64,000 nucleotides of DNA, taken from NCBI RefSeq assembly GCF_015210005.1, contig NZ_MU158698.1:2961273-3025272 (forward strand). Reading direction: 5' to 3'. The position numbers were made by a program, and so were the translations under genes. Positions 9,381 to 16,450 of the stretch are shown in pieces; position 1 is the first letter of the stretch, and every line of letters starts with the position of its first letter. Source of the DNA: Sphingobacterium hungaricum (GTDB lineage Bacteria; Bacteroidota; Bacteroidia; Sphingobacteriales; Sphingobacteriaceae). The notes under the pieces are model-generated. The model did no database searches. It saw only the letters and a program-made list of their open reading frames with translations, and was not told where the DNA came from.

Positions 9381-9412
9381 CAATCTTAACAGAACATATT
9401 GTTAAGACGCAA
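9381..9412 (-). promoter_or_regulatory. Candidate promoter of the head-GIN gene with an internal palindrome
   Basis: On the minus strand, TTG (9410-9412) is followed after 21 bases by TAAGATTG (9381-9388), one mismatch from TAnnTTTG. The spacer holds the inverted repeat CTTAACA / TGTTAAG (9385-9406, eight-base centre), a possible repressor site. Confidence 0.4.
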
Positions 9413-9463
9413 AGATTCATTATTCGTTGCATGTGCCAAATGCAAAATAAATTTTATTTATCA

Positions 9464-10146
9464 TTAATCTTGTTTGTAAACTACTAAGTTTCTAAAATGC
9501 GCCTCAGTATCTGGACCAATCCACAAACCAATACTGCCTTTAAGAGCAGGTCCATGTTTCAAATCGTTTACGATTAATGAAGGCTGAGAAGCACCATGTA
9601 AATAGAGCTTAGCCGAACTGTTTTCGACAACAATCTTGACTTTTGTCCATTTGCCCACTTCCAAATCGGAATAGGACTCGTATTTCTTTGGTGTTTCTTC
9701 TCTTAATCTATGCCAAGGATATTCTGGATATGAAATGTATTGAAGGGAATGATTTCTTCTGACCTGATCATCCGCTCTTCCATTGGAAGGTCTTAAATAA
9801 AAACATTCAAATTTGGAATTCTGCTCATCGATTCTAAATGCAATTCCAACAAACCCTCGCGCATCTTCGGACGAATTCGGCATCACATCTCCTGCCAATT
9901 CGACTTCGATAACACCATTATGAAAATTTCGGGTGTCAATTTTGCAAAGCGCAATTCAGAATCTTGTCCACGGATATTATCTATAACTTTTATCCCATGC
10001 TTTGCTTCAAATTTTTCAAGAAGCAAAACAACATTAACCGGAGTCAGTTCTTCAGTATTTCTTAATGAATAAGCGGATTTGCTTGATTGGCAAATTGCTG
10101 AACTGCAAATAAATAAAAATAAAAATGAGTGCACTATTGTTTTCAT
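9464..10146 (-). pseudogene. Secreted LamG/DUF1080-like protein, frameshifted
   Basis: Two minus-strand frames form one broken gene. The first (10146 to 9883) begins with signal peptide MKTIVHSFLFLFICSSAICQ and continues to ...SELRFAK. The second frame, entered near the run of four T (plus strand) at 9940-9943, continues KIDTRNFHNGVIEVELAGDVMP and on to the end at 9464. One extra A in the coding run would restore a single protein of about 226 aa. The second part (FVGIAFRIDEQNSKFECFYLRP ... GSIGLWIGPDTEAHFRNLVVY) resembles concanavalin-like 3-keto-disaccharide hydrolase (DUF1080) or laminin-G folds. It could be a true pseudogene, a sequencing error or, less likely, programmed slippage. Confidence 0.75.
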
Positions 10147-10233
10147 GTCTACAGTGAATTAAGTAGACTAATTTAATGAAATTACCATAAAAAAAGGCAT
10201 AGAGTAGCCGAATCAATTATTTTGTCTGAAAAA

Positions 10234-11532
10234 TTATTCTGAATATAATACCTTAATCACTTCAGCTGTCATTTCCTTTGAAAATCCATTTGTCAACAGT
10301 TCGTACGAAGAACTTAAAACTTGGTTTTTTGCTAAGCGATATGCGCTGATATCAACTTTTCCAAATTCAAATTTTGATTCGGTAGTTTCTAAAGAACGTT
10401 TGGAATAAGCTAGACTTTCGGCTAAAATCGGTTCTAGCGACTGGAATTGAACAAGTTTTCTTCGCTCATTTTGAAACTGATTGTGTACCTCAATTTCTGT
10501 CTTTTTAATCAACTGTTCTTGTTCCAAAATCTGTATGCTTTTCTTTGTGCGATTGCGTAAGTTGTCTCCACGGGAGTAAATAGGAATACTCAAACCTAAG
10601 CCCAAGAATTGATTTTTGTTATCCTTTAATTGTGAACCAAATTGAAAAGACGTGCGGAAAATATTGTCGATGGCATTGGAATAAAAGGTGTTGTATGAAT
10701 ATGAAAGCCTTAAATTGGGCAGATACGCGCTAAGAAGCTGTTTATATTCCTCTTCTAGTTTTAATTTAGCGAGTTCCTCTTTGTGAATTCTAGGGTCATT
10801 TGTGATCGAGTCTGCTAAAGCAATCAAAGAAATTTCTGGATTATTCAATAGCAAGGTTTCATCGGCTTTGCCATCCGAAACATTTAGCCATTGCAGTAAA
10901 ATCATTTTTTTATTCAACTCATCTTGTACAGCTTGCTCAACAAGTTTCTTTTCATTGCTATACAATACCTGAATATCGTATTCATCGCTGACCGGCTTTG
11001 CACCTTCCAATACTTCATTTTTGATGCGATTGACTTGCTCTTCCGAATTTATTATTTGCTGTTGGATAACTTTTTTCCATTCTTGCGAAGCAAGAGCTTC
11101 ATAATAATACGTTATCAGCGTCAAAAGGTATTCTTGTTCGACTATTTCTTTATTGGCCAGAGCCAGCTGATAATCTTTCTCTTGAATTTTGGATTCTCTC
11201 AACTCAGAAAAGTTAAACAAATTGACTTCCGATTGTACAAAGAAATTGTCGTATTGAAAATTTGCCGTAATCCGATTATTTGTTGCGGGGTCGATGGCCG
11301 AACCCAAATCGTAATTGTGGTTTATTCCGCCCGCAAGTCTTGGTAAAAAACGGGATGCTGTCGAACGTTTGCTTTTTTCTGCAAATGCAATGCGCATCTG
11401 TTCGATTTTAAAAGTCAGGTTATTCTCGATTCCTATCTGCATGCATTCTGCTAAGGTCAACTGCTGTTGAGCGACTCCCCAAACAGGAAGCCACAACAAC
11501 AGTACTAAAACTAAACAAAATTTGTTATTCAT
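10234..11532 (-). CDS. TolC-family outer membrane efflux protein
   Basis: A 432-aa protein with signal peptide MNNKFCLVLVLLLWLPVWGVAQ and the repeated helical-barrel segments of the OEP/TolC family (LTLAECMQIGIENNLTFKIEQMRIAFAEKSKRSTASRFLPRLAG; later LGLGLSIPIYSRGDNLRNRTKKSIQ, and SKFEFGKVDISAYRLAKNQVLSSS near the end). TolC trimers form the outer-membrane exit duct of tripartite pumps. It is last in the operon after the membrane fusion protein, ATPase and permease, 43 bases below the permease gene. The substrate cannot be read from sequence. Confidence 0.9.
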   Translation of the reverse strand: MNNKFCLVLVLLLWLPVWGVAQQQLTLAECMQIGIENNLTFKIEQMRIAFAEKSKRSTASRFLPRLAGGINHNYDLGSAIDPATNNRITANFQYDNFFVQSEVNLFNFSELRESKIQEKDYQLALANKEIVEQEYLLTLITYYYEALASQEWKKVIQQQIINSEEQVNRIKNEVLEGAKPVSDEYDIQVLYSNEKKLVEQAVQDELNKKMILLQWLNVSDGKADETLLLNNPEISLIALADSITNDPRIHKEELAKLKLEEEYKQLLSAYLPNLRLSYSYNTFYSNAIDNIFRTSFQFGSQLKDNKNQFLGLGLSIPIYSRGDNLRNRTKKSIQILEQEQLIKKTEIEVHNQFQNERRKLVQFQSLEPILAESLAYSKRSLETTESKFEFGKVDISAYRLAKNQVLSSSYELLTNGFSKEMTAEVIKVLYSE

Positions 11533-11575
11533 ATTTCAAATAATTTATTGCTTTTAAACGCGAAGCACGATTGGC

Positions 11576-13975
11576 TTATTCGTATTTAAGGTAAGTCAAT
11601 GCATTGATTTTTGTCGCGCGATAGGCCTTAGATAGCACTACCGATAAAGTCAAAATCAATAGAGTCACAAACGAAATAACAAAAGCATTTATGGGCATAT
11701 CGATGCGATAAGCGAAATTATTCAGCCAGTCTTGCATAAAATAATATGCAGGAATGATGGCAAGTAAAAAGCCGATGATGCACATCAGGATATATTCTTT
11801 AGAAAGGCTTCTGAGCAGGGAAGGAGCTTCAGCACCCAAAACTTTGCGTATCGAAATTTCTTTATACCGTCGCTCAATAGTGAATGATGCCAAAGCGAAT
11901 AATCCAAAAAGAGCAATACAGACAACGACTAGACTAAGTGTTGCAAAAAGGTTTCGTTGTTTAACAAAATCACCGTAAGTTTTAGCAAACTTCTTATCCA
12001 CAAATTCATAATCGAAAGGATAAGTTTTATCAACTCTGCTTTTCCAAAATTCTTCGATCGACGAAATAGTTTTTTCCATATCATCTTCCGAAATTTTGAT
12101 ATGGATTGTGTTGACAAAATTGCCCATCCATGCGATGGTTTTTACATGAGAAATCAAGATTGGAGAAACTTTACGCTCAAGGCCAGAGACATAAAAATCT
12201 TTTACTACGCCGACAATTTTAAATTGCTGATCTCCATTCCACACAAATGTCTTATTCAAAATAGTTGAGTCGTTTGCCTTTTTGACAAAGGCTTCATTCA
12301 CTAAGACATTCTCCACGGAGTCAGACGTTATTTTAGCATCTAAGCCTCGACCTTCCAAAATTTTAAAATCTAATAGTTTGTCGATTGCGAAATCAGTGGC
12401 GAGGTTGGAAACAGCGATATCTTTTTCCCCATATTTTCCGCTGGTAGAAATATAGATTCCGGAACCAATATTCATGGTACTGATATTGACGTCTAGAACG
12501 CCTGGAGTTTTTAGTAAGTCATTCTTAAAGCTCTCGTAAAATTGATATTTATCTTTGTTTGAAGCGACTTTATATTTTACATCAATCACTTGTGCTCCCG
12601 AAAATCCAAGGTCTTTCGTGATCATATAATCGACTTGCTGGTAAATAATGTATCCGCAGATTACAAATAGAAATGAAATCGCAAATTGCACTGTCAGAAT
12701 AGATTTCCTGAACCAACTGTTCTTTTTGCTTGAAGAAACCTGTCCTTTTAGCGCGTTTAGTAAACTGTATTTTGCAAAATAAATGGATGGTAAAATACCA
12801 GAAATAATAAAAACGCTTAAAAATAGAGGAACTAATAGTTTGAATGAACTAAAAATATTCAAACTTAAATTTTTTGTCAGCAAGTCGTTGTAAGCTGGTA
12901 GACTGAGTTCCGAAATTGTCAGGCCAATTAAAAATACACAAGAAATGACTAAAAAGGATTCAAAAATAAATTGTGCGGATATGGATTTTCTATCAGCGCC
13001 ATTGCTTAAACGGATTCCCATCTCTTTTATCCGTTTAATTTGTTGGGCAGTCGTTAGGTTTATGTAATTCATGATTGAAACCAATAAAATCAACAAGGAT
13101 ACTGCAACATTTACCACTAAAAATTTGTAGTTCGCGTGTCCTAGATGGAATCCCGTTATTTTAGCTTCAAGTCTTAACGTAGATAATTTATTCAAATCAT
13201 ATTTTGCAGGTGAATTCTTTTCTAAATACTCCTCCAATGTTAGACCCTCATCTTTTGCATAAATTGCATAGGTATTTTTTGTTTCTAATGCTTCGATTTC
13301 GTTAAGCATTTCGCTTTTAGAAAGTACATCGCTTTTCAAAAGAAGGCCATATGTAGACCAATTCCATTCGCTCGACTTTTCAGCCAATACGTTGTCCATT
13401 CCTAACCTGATGGAAGAAGGGCTTAGCGTTGTGTATTTGGGAAGTTTATAGACAAGCTTAACGACCGATGTAATCGTATCCTTATTAGCTATTATTTTAT
13501 TTATTGCTGGCTTATCTTTGAAAAGTTTACTAGCTTCCTGCTGTTCTAAAGCAATAGCGTTTGGATTATTTATAAAATCCTGCACCGACCCTTCTATAAT
13601 TTCAAATGGAAAGAAGTCGAAAAAATTTGTTTGTACCCGGATACCATTTTCGTTATCAAGCCTCCGGTCATCCGCAAACAGCAAGTCGAGTTGCTGATCA
13701 TTTTCCCAATAGGAGTAATCTAGTCTATCACCAAAATGATCTTTTAAAGCTGGGCCCAATGGTGCCTGAACGGTAATTCCACCTCCACCTCCTACAACTT
13801 CATAAATTTCATCTTTGTAGGGATTCCATTGGTCGTATTGATGTTCTTCAATCCAGTATAGACTGCTCAATACTACAGCTGAAATTCCAATTCCTAATCC
13901 GAATACTGTAAGCAAAAAGTACAATAAATTATGTCTTGTATTGTACAGAAATATTTTAAACCAGTTCTTTAACAT
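11576..13975 (-). CDS. ABC transporter permease (MacB/FtsX type)
   Basis: A 799-aa membrane protein made of two MacB-like halves. Each has a membrane helix, a periplasmic domain and a block of membrane helices; examples are LLYFLLTVFGLGIGISAVVL near residue 20, the VAVSLLILLVSIMNYINLTTAQQ segment near 290, and the C-terminal LFALASFTIERRYKEISIRKVLGA motif. FtsX-type motifs such as RIKEMGIRLSNGADR and KEISIRKVLGAE are clear. In Bacteroidota such long permeases work with a separate ATPase, here the next gene upstream. The role is export or mechanotransmission across the envelope with the fusion protein and TolC of the same operon. Confidence 0.9.
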   Translation of the reverse strand: MLKNWFKIFLYNTRHNLLYFLLTVFGLGIGISAVVLSSLYWIEEHQYDQWNPYKDEIYEVVGGGGGITVQAPLGPALKDHFGDRLDYSYWENDQQLDLLFADDRRLDNENGIRVQTNFFDFFPFEIIEGSVQDFINNPNAIALEQQEASKLFKDKPAINKIIANKDTITSVVKLVYKLPKYTTLSPSSIRLGMDNVLAEKSSEWNWSTYGLLLKSDVLSKSEMLNEIEALETKNTYAIYAKDEGLTLEEYLEKNSPAKYDLNKLSTLRLEAKITGFHLGHANYKFLVVNVAVSLLILLVSIMNYINLTTAQQIKRIKEMGIRLSNGADRKSISAQFIFESFLVISCVFLIGLTISELSLPAYNDLLTKNLSLNIFSSFKLLVPLFLSVFIISGILPSIYFAKYSLLNALKGQVSSSKKNSWFRKSILTVQFAISFLFVICGYIIYQQVDYMITKDLGFSGAQVIDVKYKVASNKDKYQFYESFKNDLLKTPGVLDVNISTMNIGSGIYISTSGKYGEKDIAVSNLATDFAIDKLLDFKILEGRGLDAKITSDSVENVLVNEAFVKKANDSTILNKTFVWNGDQQFKIVGVVKDFYVSGLERKVSPILISHVKTIAWMGNFVNTIHIKISEDDMEKTISSIEEFWKSRVDKTYPFDYEFVDKKFAKTYGDFVKQRNLFATLSLVVVCIALFGLFALASFTIERRYKEISIRKVLGAEAPSLLRSLSKEYILMCIIGFLLAIIPAYYFMQDWLNNFAYRIDMPINAFVISFVTLLILTLSVVLSKAYRATKINALTYLKYE

Positions 13976-14000
13976 AGCGTAGTGTTATTTTAATAATCTA

Positions 14001-14039
14001 ATCCCCATAACCCCCGAAGGGGGAACTATTTCGGAAAGT
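14001..14039. repeat. Short palindromic repeat related to the end of the leuS insert
   Basis: ATCCCCATAACCCCCGAAG followed by GGGGAACTATTTCGGAAAGT matches, with a handful of differences over 39 bases, the reverse complement of the right end of the DUF559 element in leuS (6101-6139). The core CCCCC-GAA-GGGGG can fold into a tight hairpin. It lies between the ATPase and permease genes. Confidence 0.7.
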
Positions 14040-14080
14040 TTTTTTCCCTAACCCATAAAAGATTAATTATCGTTTAAATT

Positions 14081-14120
14081 CTTTCCACTTTTTTACTTTT
14101 TACTTTTGAATTTTTACTTA
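14081..14120 (-). repeat. A-rich GTAAAAA repeat, copy 1
   Basis: Read on the minus strand it begins at the ATPase stop codon: TAAGTAAAAATTCAAAAGT continuing AAAAAGTAAAAAAGTGGAAAG. The same sequence, with about one base difference, follows the membrane fusion protein gene at 15016-15057. Confidence 0.7.
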
Positions 14121-14816
14121 ACCAAAAACATCCACCACCTTATAATTTGCTCGTTCTGATAAAATTTGTCCATCTTTCATCAAAATGATTTTTTGAGAAA
14201 ATGAAGCATCATGTTCTGAGTGGGTAACCATTAAAATAGTTGCGCCTTGCGCATGTAAAGAAGTTAATAGCTCCATTACTTCATTTCCATTTACGCTATC
14301 CAGATTTCCGGTAGGTTCATCCGCAAGAATAATTTTCGGATTATTGATCAAGGCGCGAGCTACAGCTACACGTTGTTGCTGACCACCAGATAATTGTTGA
14401 GGGTGATGTTGCAGACGATGTACAATATTTAGCTTTTCAGCAATCTCATTGACGCGAACTTTTCTTTCAGAAACAGGAACTTTATTGTAAATCAATGGCA
14501 ATTCAATGTTGTCATACACATTCAATTCATCGATCAAATTAAAATTCTGAAAGATAAATCCAATATTCGCCTTGCGGATTCTCGAGCGTTCGGTTTCATT
14601 CAAACCTGCAATCTCATTATCCAATAATTGATACGATCCTGAATTAAAATCATCCAATAAGCCGATAATATTCAGCAATGTCGATTTTCCGCATCCAGAG
14701 GGTCCCATAATGGAAATAAATTCTCCAGATTTAATTTGTAACTGAATAGCATTCAATGCTTTTGTTTGTATTTCTTCAGTCACGAATACTTTTGTTAGGT
14801 CTTTAATAGTTATCAT
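14118..14816 (-). CDS. ABC transporter ATP-binding protein (MacB/LolD type)
   Basis: The ATPase of the efflux system. From the ATG at 14816 (MITIKDLTKVF) it has 232 aa, the usual family size, with Walker A GPSGCGKST, Q-loop FIFQNFNLIDEL, signature LSGGQQQR, Walker B IILADEPTGNLDS and the switch His in MVTHSEHDA. The frame is open further upstream (ATGs at 14861 and 14924), but those codons consist of a lysine-rich repeat and a G/C-rich palindromic repeat giving IVPPSGDRG. I therefore prefer 14816, preceded by the G-rich end of the repeat. It powers the adjacent MacB-type permease. Confidence 0.88.
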   Translation of the reverse strand: MITIKDLTKVFVTEEIQTKALNAIQLQIKSGEFISIMGPSGCGKSTLLNIIGLLDDFNSGSYQLLDNEIAGLNETERSRIRKANIGFIFQNFNLIDELNVYDNIELPLIYNKVPVSERKVRVNEIAEKLNIVHRLQHHPQQLSGGQQQRVAVARALINNPKIILADEPTGNLDSVNGNEVMELLTSLHAQGATILMVTHSEHDASFSQKIILMKDGQILSERANYKVVDVFG

Positions 14817-14845
14817 CCCCCTATCCCCCGAAGGGGGAACTATTG
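14815..14845. repeat. Short palindromic repeat at the ATPase gene start
   Basis: ATCCCCCTATCCCCCGAAG then GGGGAACTATTG matches the right terminus of the leuS insert (reverse complement) and the copy at 14001. It abuts the ATG of the ATPase gene. Read in the gene's frame it encodes IVPPSGDRG, close to IVPPLGVRG at the right end of the leuS insert. Confidence 0.75.
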
Positions 14846-15054
14846 TTGAAACTCTTTCCATATTTTTTACTTTTTTTTTCTGCTTTTTTTTAATTTCATC
14901 AGTATCTTTTTTTTGGCTAACCACAAAGCTTTACAAAGATTTTTTCACAAAGAATTGCAAAGCTAGCCTCAAAATCTATATACTAAATACTAGCTACTAT
15001 ATACTTTAAAATAGTCTTTCCACATTTTTTACTTTTTACTTTTGAATTTTTACT
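14846..15054. other. Repeat-rich spacer between membrane fusion protein and ATPase genes
   Basis: This spacer holds a degenerate A-rich repeat copy (about 14850-14892, minus strand ...AAAAAGTAAAAAATATGGAAA) and, near its upstream end, most of another copy (15016-15057). In between is an A/T-rich stretch with short repeats of TATATACT/ACTAGCTACT type. An in-frame extension of the ATPase gene to 14924 crosses part of it but looks like repeat, not protein. No other gene is visible. Confidence 0.6.
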
Positions 15055-15057
15055 TTA
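15016..15057 (-). repeat. A-rich GTAAAAA repeat, copy 2
   Basis: On the minus strand it begins at the stop of the membrane fusion protein gene: TAAAGTAAAAATTCAAAAG continuing TAAAAAGTAAAAAATGTGG. It is nearly identical to 14081-14120, which sits at the stop of the next gene. Confidence 0.7.
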
Positions 15058-16290
15058 AAACTCCAATTTCTCCACATTTTTATAGTCATCATAGTTTGAA
15101 ACAATGATCTGTTCATTTTCTTTTAAGCCTGAAATTACTTCATAATAATAGGGATTCTCACGCCCTAATTCAATGATTCTTCTTTCGGCAGAATTACCGT
15201 TTACGACAAATATCCATTTTCCTTGCGAAGCACTGTTAAAACTTCCTTTCGGAATCACCAATTTTTGTTCTTTTCCGGATAAGATCAGTTTAACTCCGAA
15301 TGATAAACCTTCCTGCAAACCTTCTGGCTGTTTTTCAATAAATTGCAGTTCTATTTTAAACTGTCCATTTTTTACCTCGGGCAAAATTTTTGTCACCTGA
15401 ATTTGCGTTACCTTTCCCTTCACTTCAATTTGCCCATTCTGTCCGGTATTTATTTTATCTAAATAAAATTCATCAACCATCGCTGTCAGTTTGTATCCTT
15501 TCAATACATCTACTTTTCCAATGCTGGTACCAGCAACTACAGTTTCTCCAAGATTAGCTTCAAATGAACTCAATCGACCAGAAACTGGAGCAAGCACCAA
15601 AAAGTTCTTTTTATTTTCTCTTAAAGCTTCTAAACTTCGTTCCATCGTTGCCAAAGATTGATTGATTTGATTTACCTGTACTGAATTTGCTTGCTGTTCT
15701 CTTTTTAAACTTTCTTGGATAATTGCCTTTCTTTCCTTTTGGTAGCGCAGTTTTTCTTCTGTCGCTTCCCACTCATTTTTAGCTAAAATTTTCTTGTTAT
15801 AAAGTTTTTCATTTAAGTCATACTCCAATTTGCTGTTGTTATAGTCATGGTCTATCAAAACCAATTCTTTGTTCATTTCCAGCTCTTGATTTCGGATAGT
15901 CAGTTTGGACACATTAAGTTGATTCATCTGTTCGATTATCGCTGTTTCTTGCGAAAGATAATTAAACTCTGTGTTTGGGTTATATAATCTTGCGATAGGC
16001 ATTCCCGCTGTGACTATTGCTCCATTCTCAACAAATAATTCTTGGACCGCTCCGCCTTCCACAATATTGACAAGCATGGAATGCAGAGGTTCTACCTGCG
16101 CCTGAAAAATCACAAAATCCTCAAAACTATCCATTTTCACTGCCTTGATTAATAATTCTTGCTTATTTACTTTTAGCGTTTTTGGTCGGGTTATCATGTA
16201 AGCTCCCAAGCCGACCAAGCTAAATATTCCAATAAAAGCAAGGGCAATGTATTGTTTTTTTTTATTTTTACGAGGAATTCTAGTGTCCAT
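15055..16290 (-). CDS. Efflux periplasmic adaptor (HlyD/MacA membrane fusion protein)
   Basis: A 411-aa protein with a basic N-terminus and one membrane anchor (about residues 12-33). A biotinyl-lipoyl half follows (EPLHSMLVNIVEGGAVQELFVENGAIVTAGMPIARL), then a long coiled-coil hairpin (about 110-225), the second lipoyl half (VLAPVSGRLSSFEANLGETVVAGTSIGKV) and beta-barrel/membrane-proximal domains. MacA-type adaptors bridge the inner membrane permease and TolC. It is the first gene of the operon and faces the NtrC-type regulator across a 160-base divergent region. Confidence 0.9.
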   Translation of the reverse strand: MDTRIPRKNKKKQYIALAFIGIFSLVGLGAYMITRPKTLKVNKQELLIKAVKMDSFEDFVIFQAQVEPLHSMLVNIVEGGAVQELFVENGAIVTAGMPIARLYNPNTEFNYLSQETAIIEQMNQLNVSKLTIRNQELEMNKELVLIDHDYNNSKLEYDLNEKLYNKKILAKNEWEATEEKLRYQKERKAIIQESLKREQQANSVQVNQINQSLATMERSLEALRENKKNFLVLAPVSGRLSSFEANLGETVVAGTSIGKVDVLKGYKLTAMVDEFYLDKINTGQNGQIEVKGKVTQIQVTKILPEVKNGQFKIELQFIEKQPEGLQEGLSFGVKLILSGKEQKLVIPKGSFNSASQGKWIFVVNGNSAERRIIELGRENPYYYEVISGLKENEQIIVSNYDDYKNVEKLEF

Positions 16291-16398
16291 TAAATCATGT
16301 TGTTAACTGATTTTTGTGGACGAAAATTTATGCCACGCGACTTAAAAATTGTAATGAATTGATTTATAGCGAAGGCATGAATTATGGAAAATATAAAT

Positions 16399-16436
16399 TG
16401 TCCGAATACGGACAGCGAATCGTACGGAAACGTACA
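16399..16436. promoter_or_regulatory. Paired palindromes, candidate NtrC-type enhancer sites
   Basis: TGTCCGAATACGGACA (16399-16414) and CGTACGGAAACGTACA (16421-16436) are both inverted repeats. They agree at 11 of 16 positions (shared GTnCGnAnACGnAC) and their centres are 22 bp apart, about two helical turns. They lie between the divergent efflux operon and the response regulator gene, as expected for tandem activator sites of a sigma-54 enhancer-binding protein. Binding is inference. Confidence 0.5.
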
Positions 16437-16450
16437 TCAGCTTTATACAA

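Noticed and set aside
9936-9946. Programmed -1 frameshifting at the A run of the split secreted protein.
   Set aside because: No X-XXY-YYZ heptamer and no clear downstream stimulator; a one-base deletion or read error is simpler.
16310-16340. A TGGCA-containing stretch on the minus strand upstream of the fusion-protein gene, considered as a sigma-54 -24/-12 promoter.
   Set aside because: The -24 GG fits, but the -12 position reads TTCG instead of TTGC, so the essential GC is absent. I kept only the paired palindromes.
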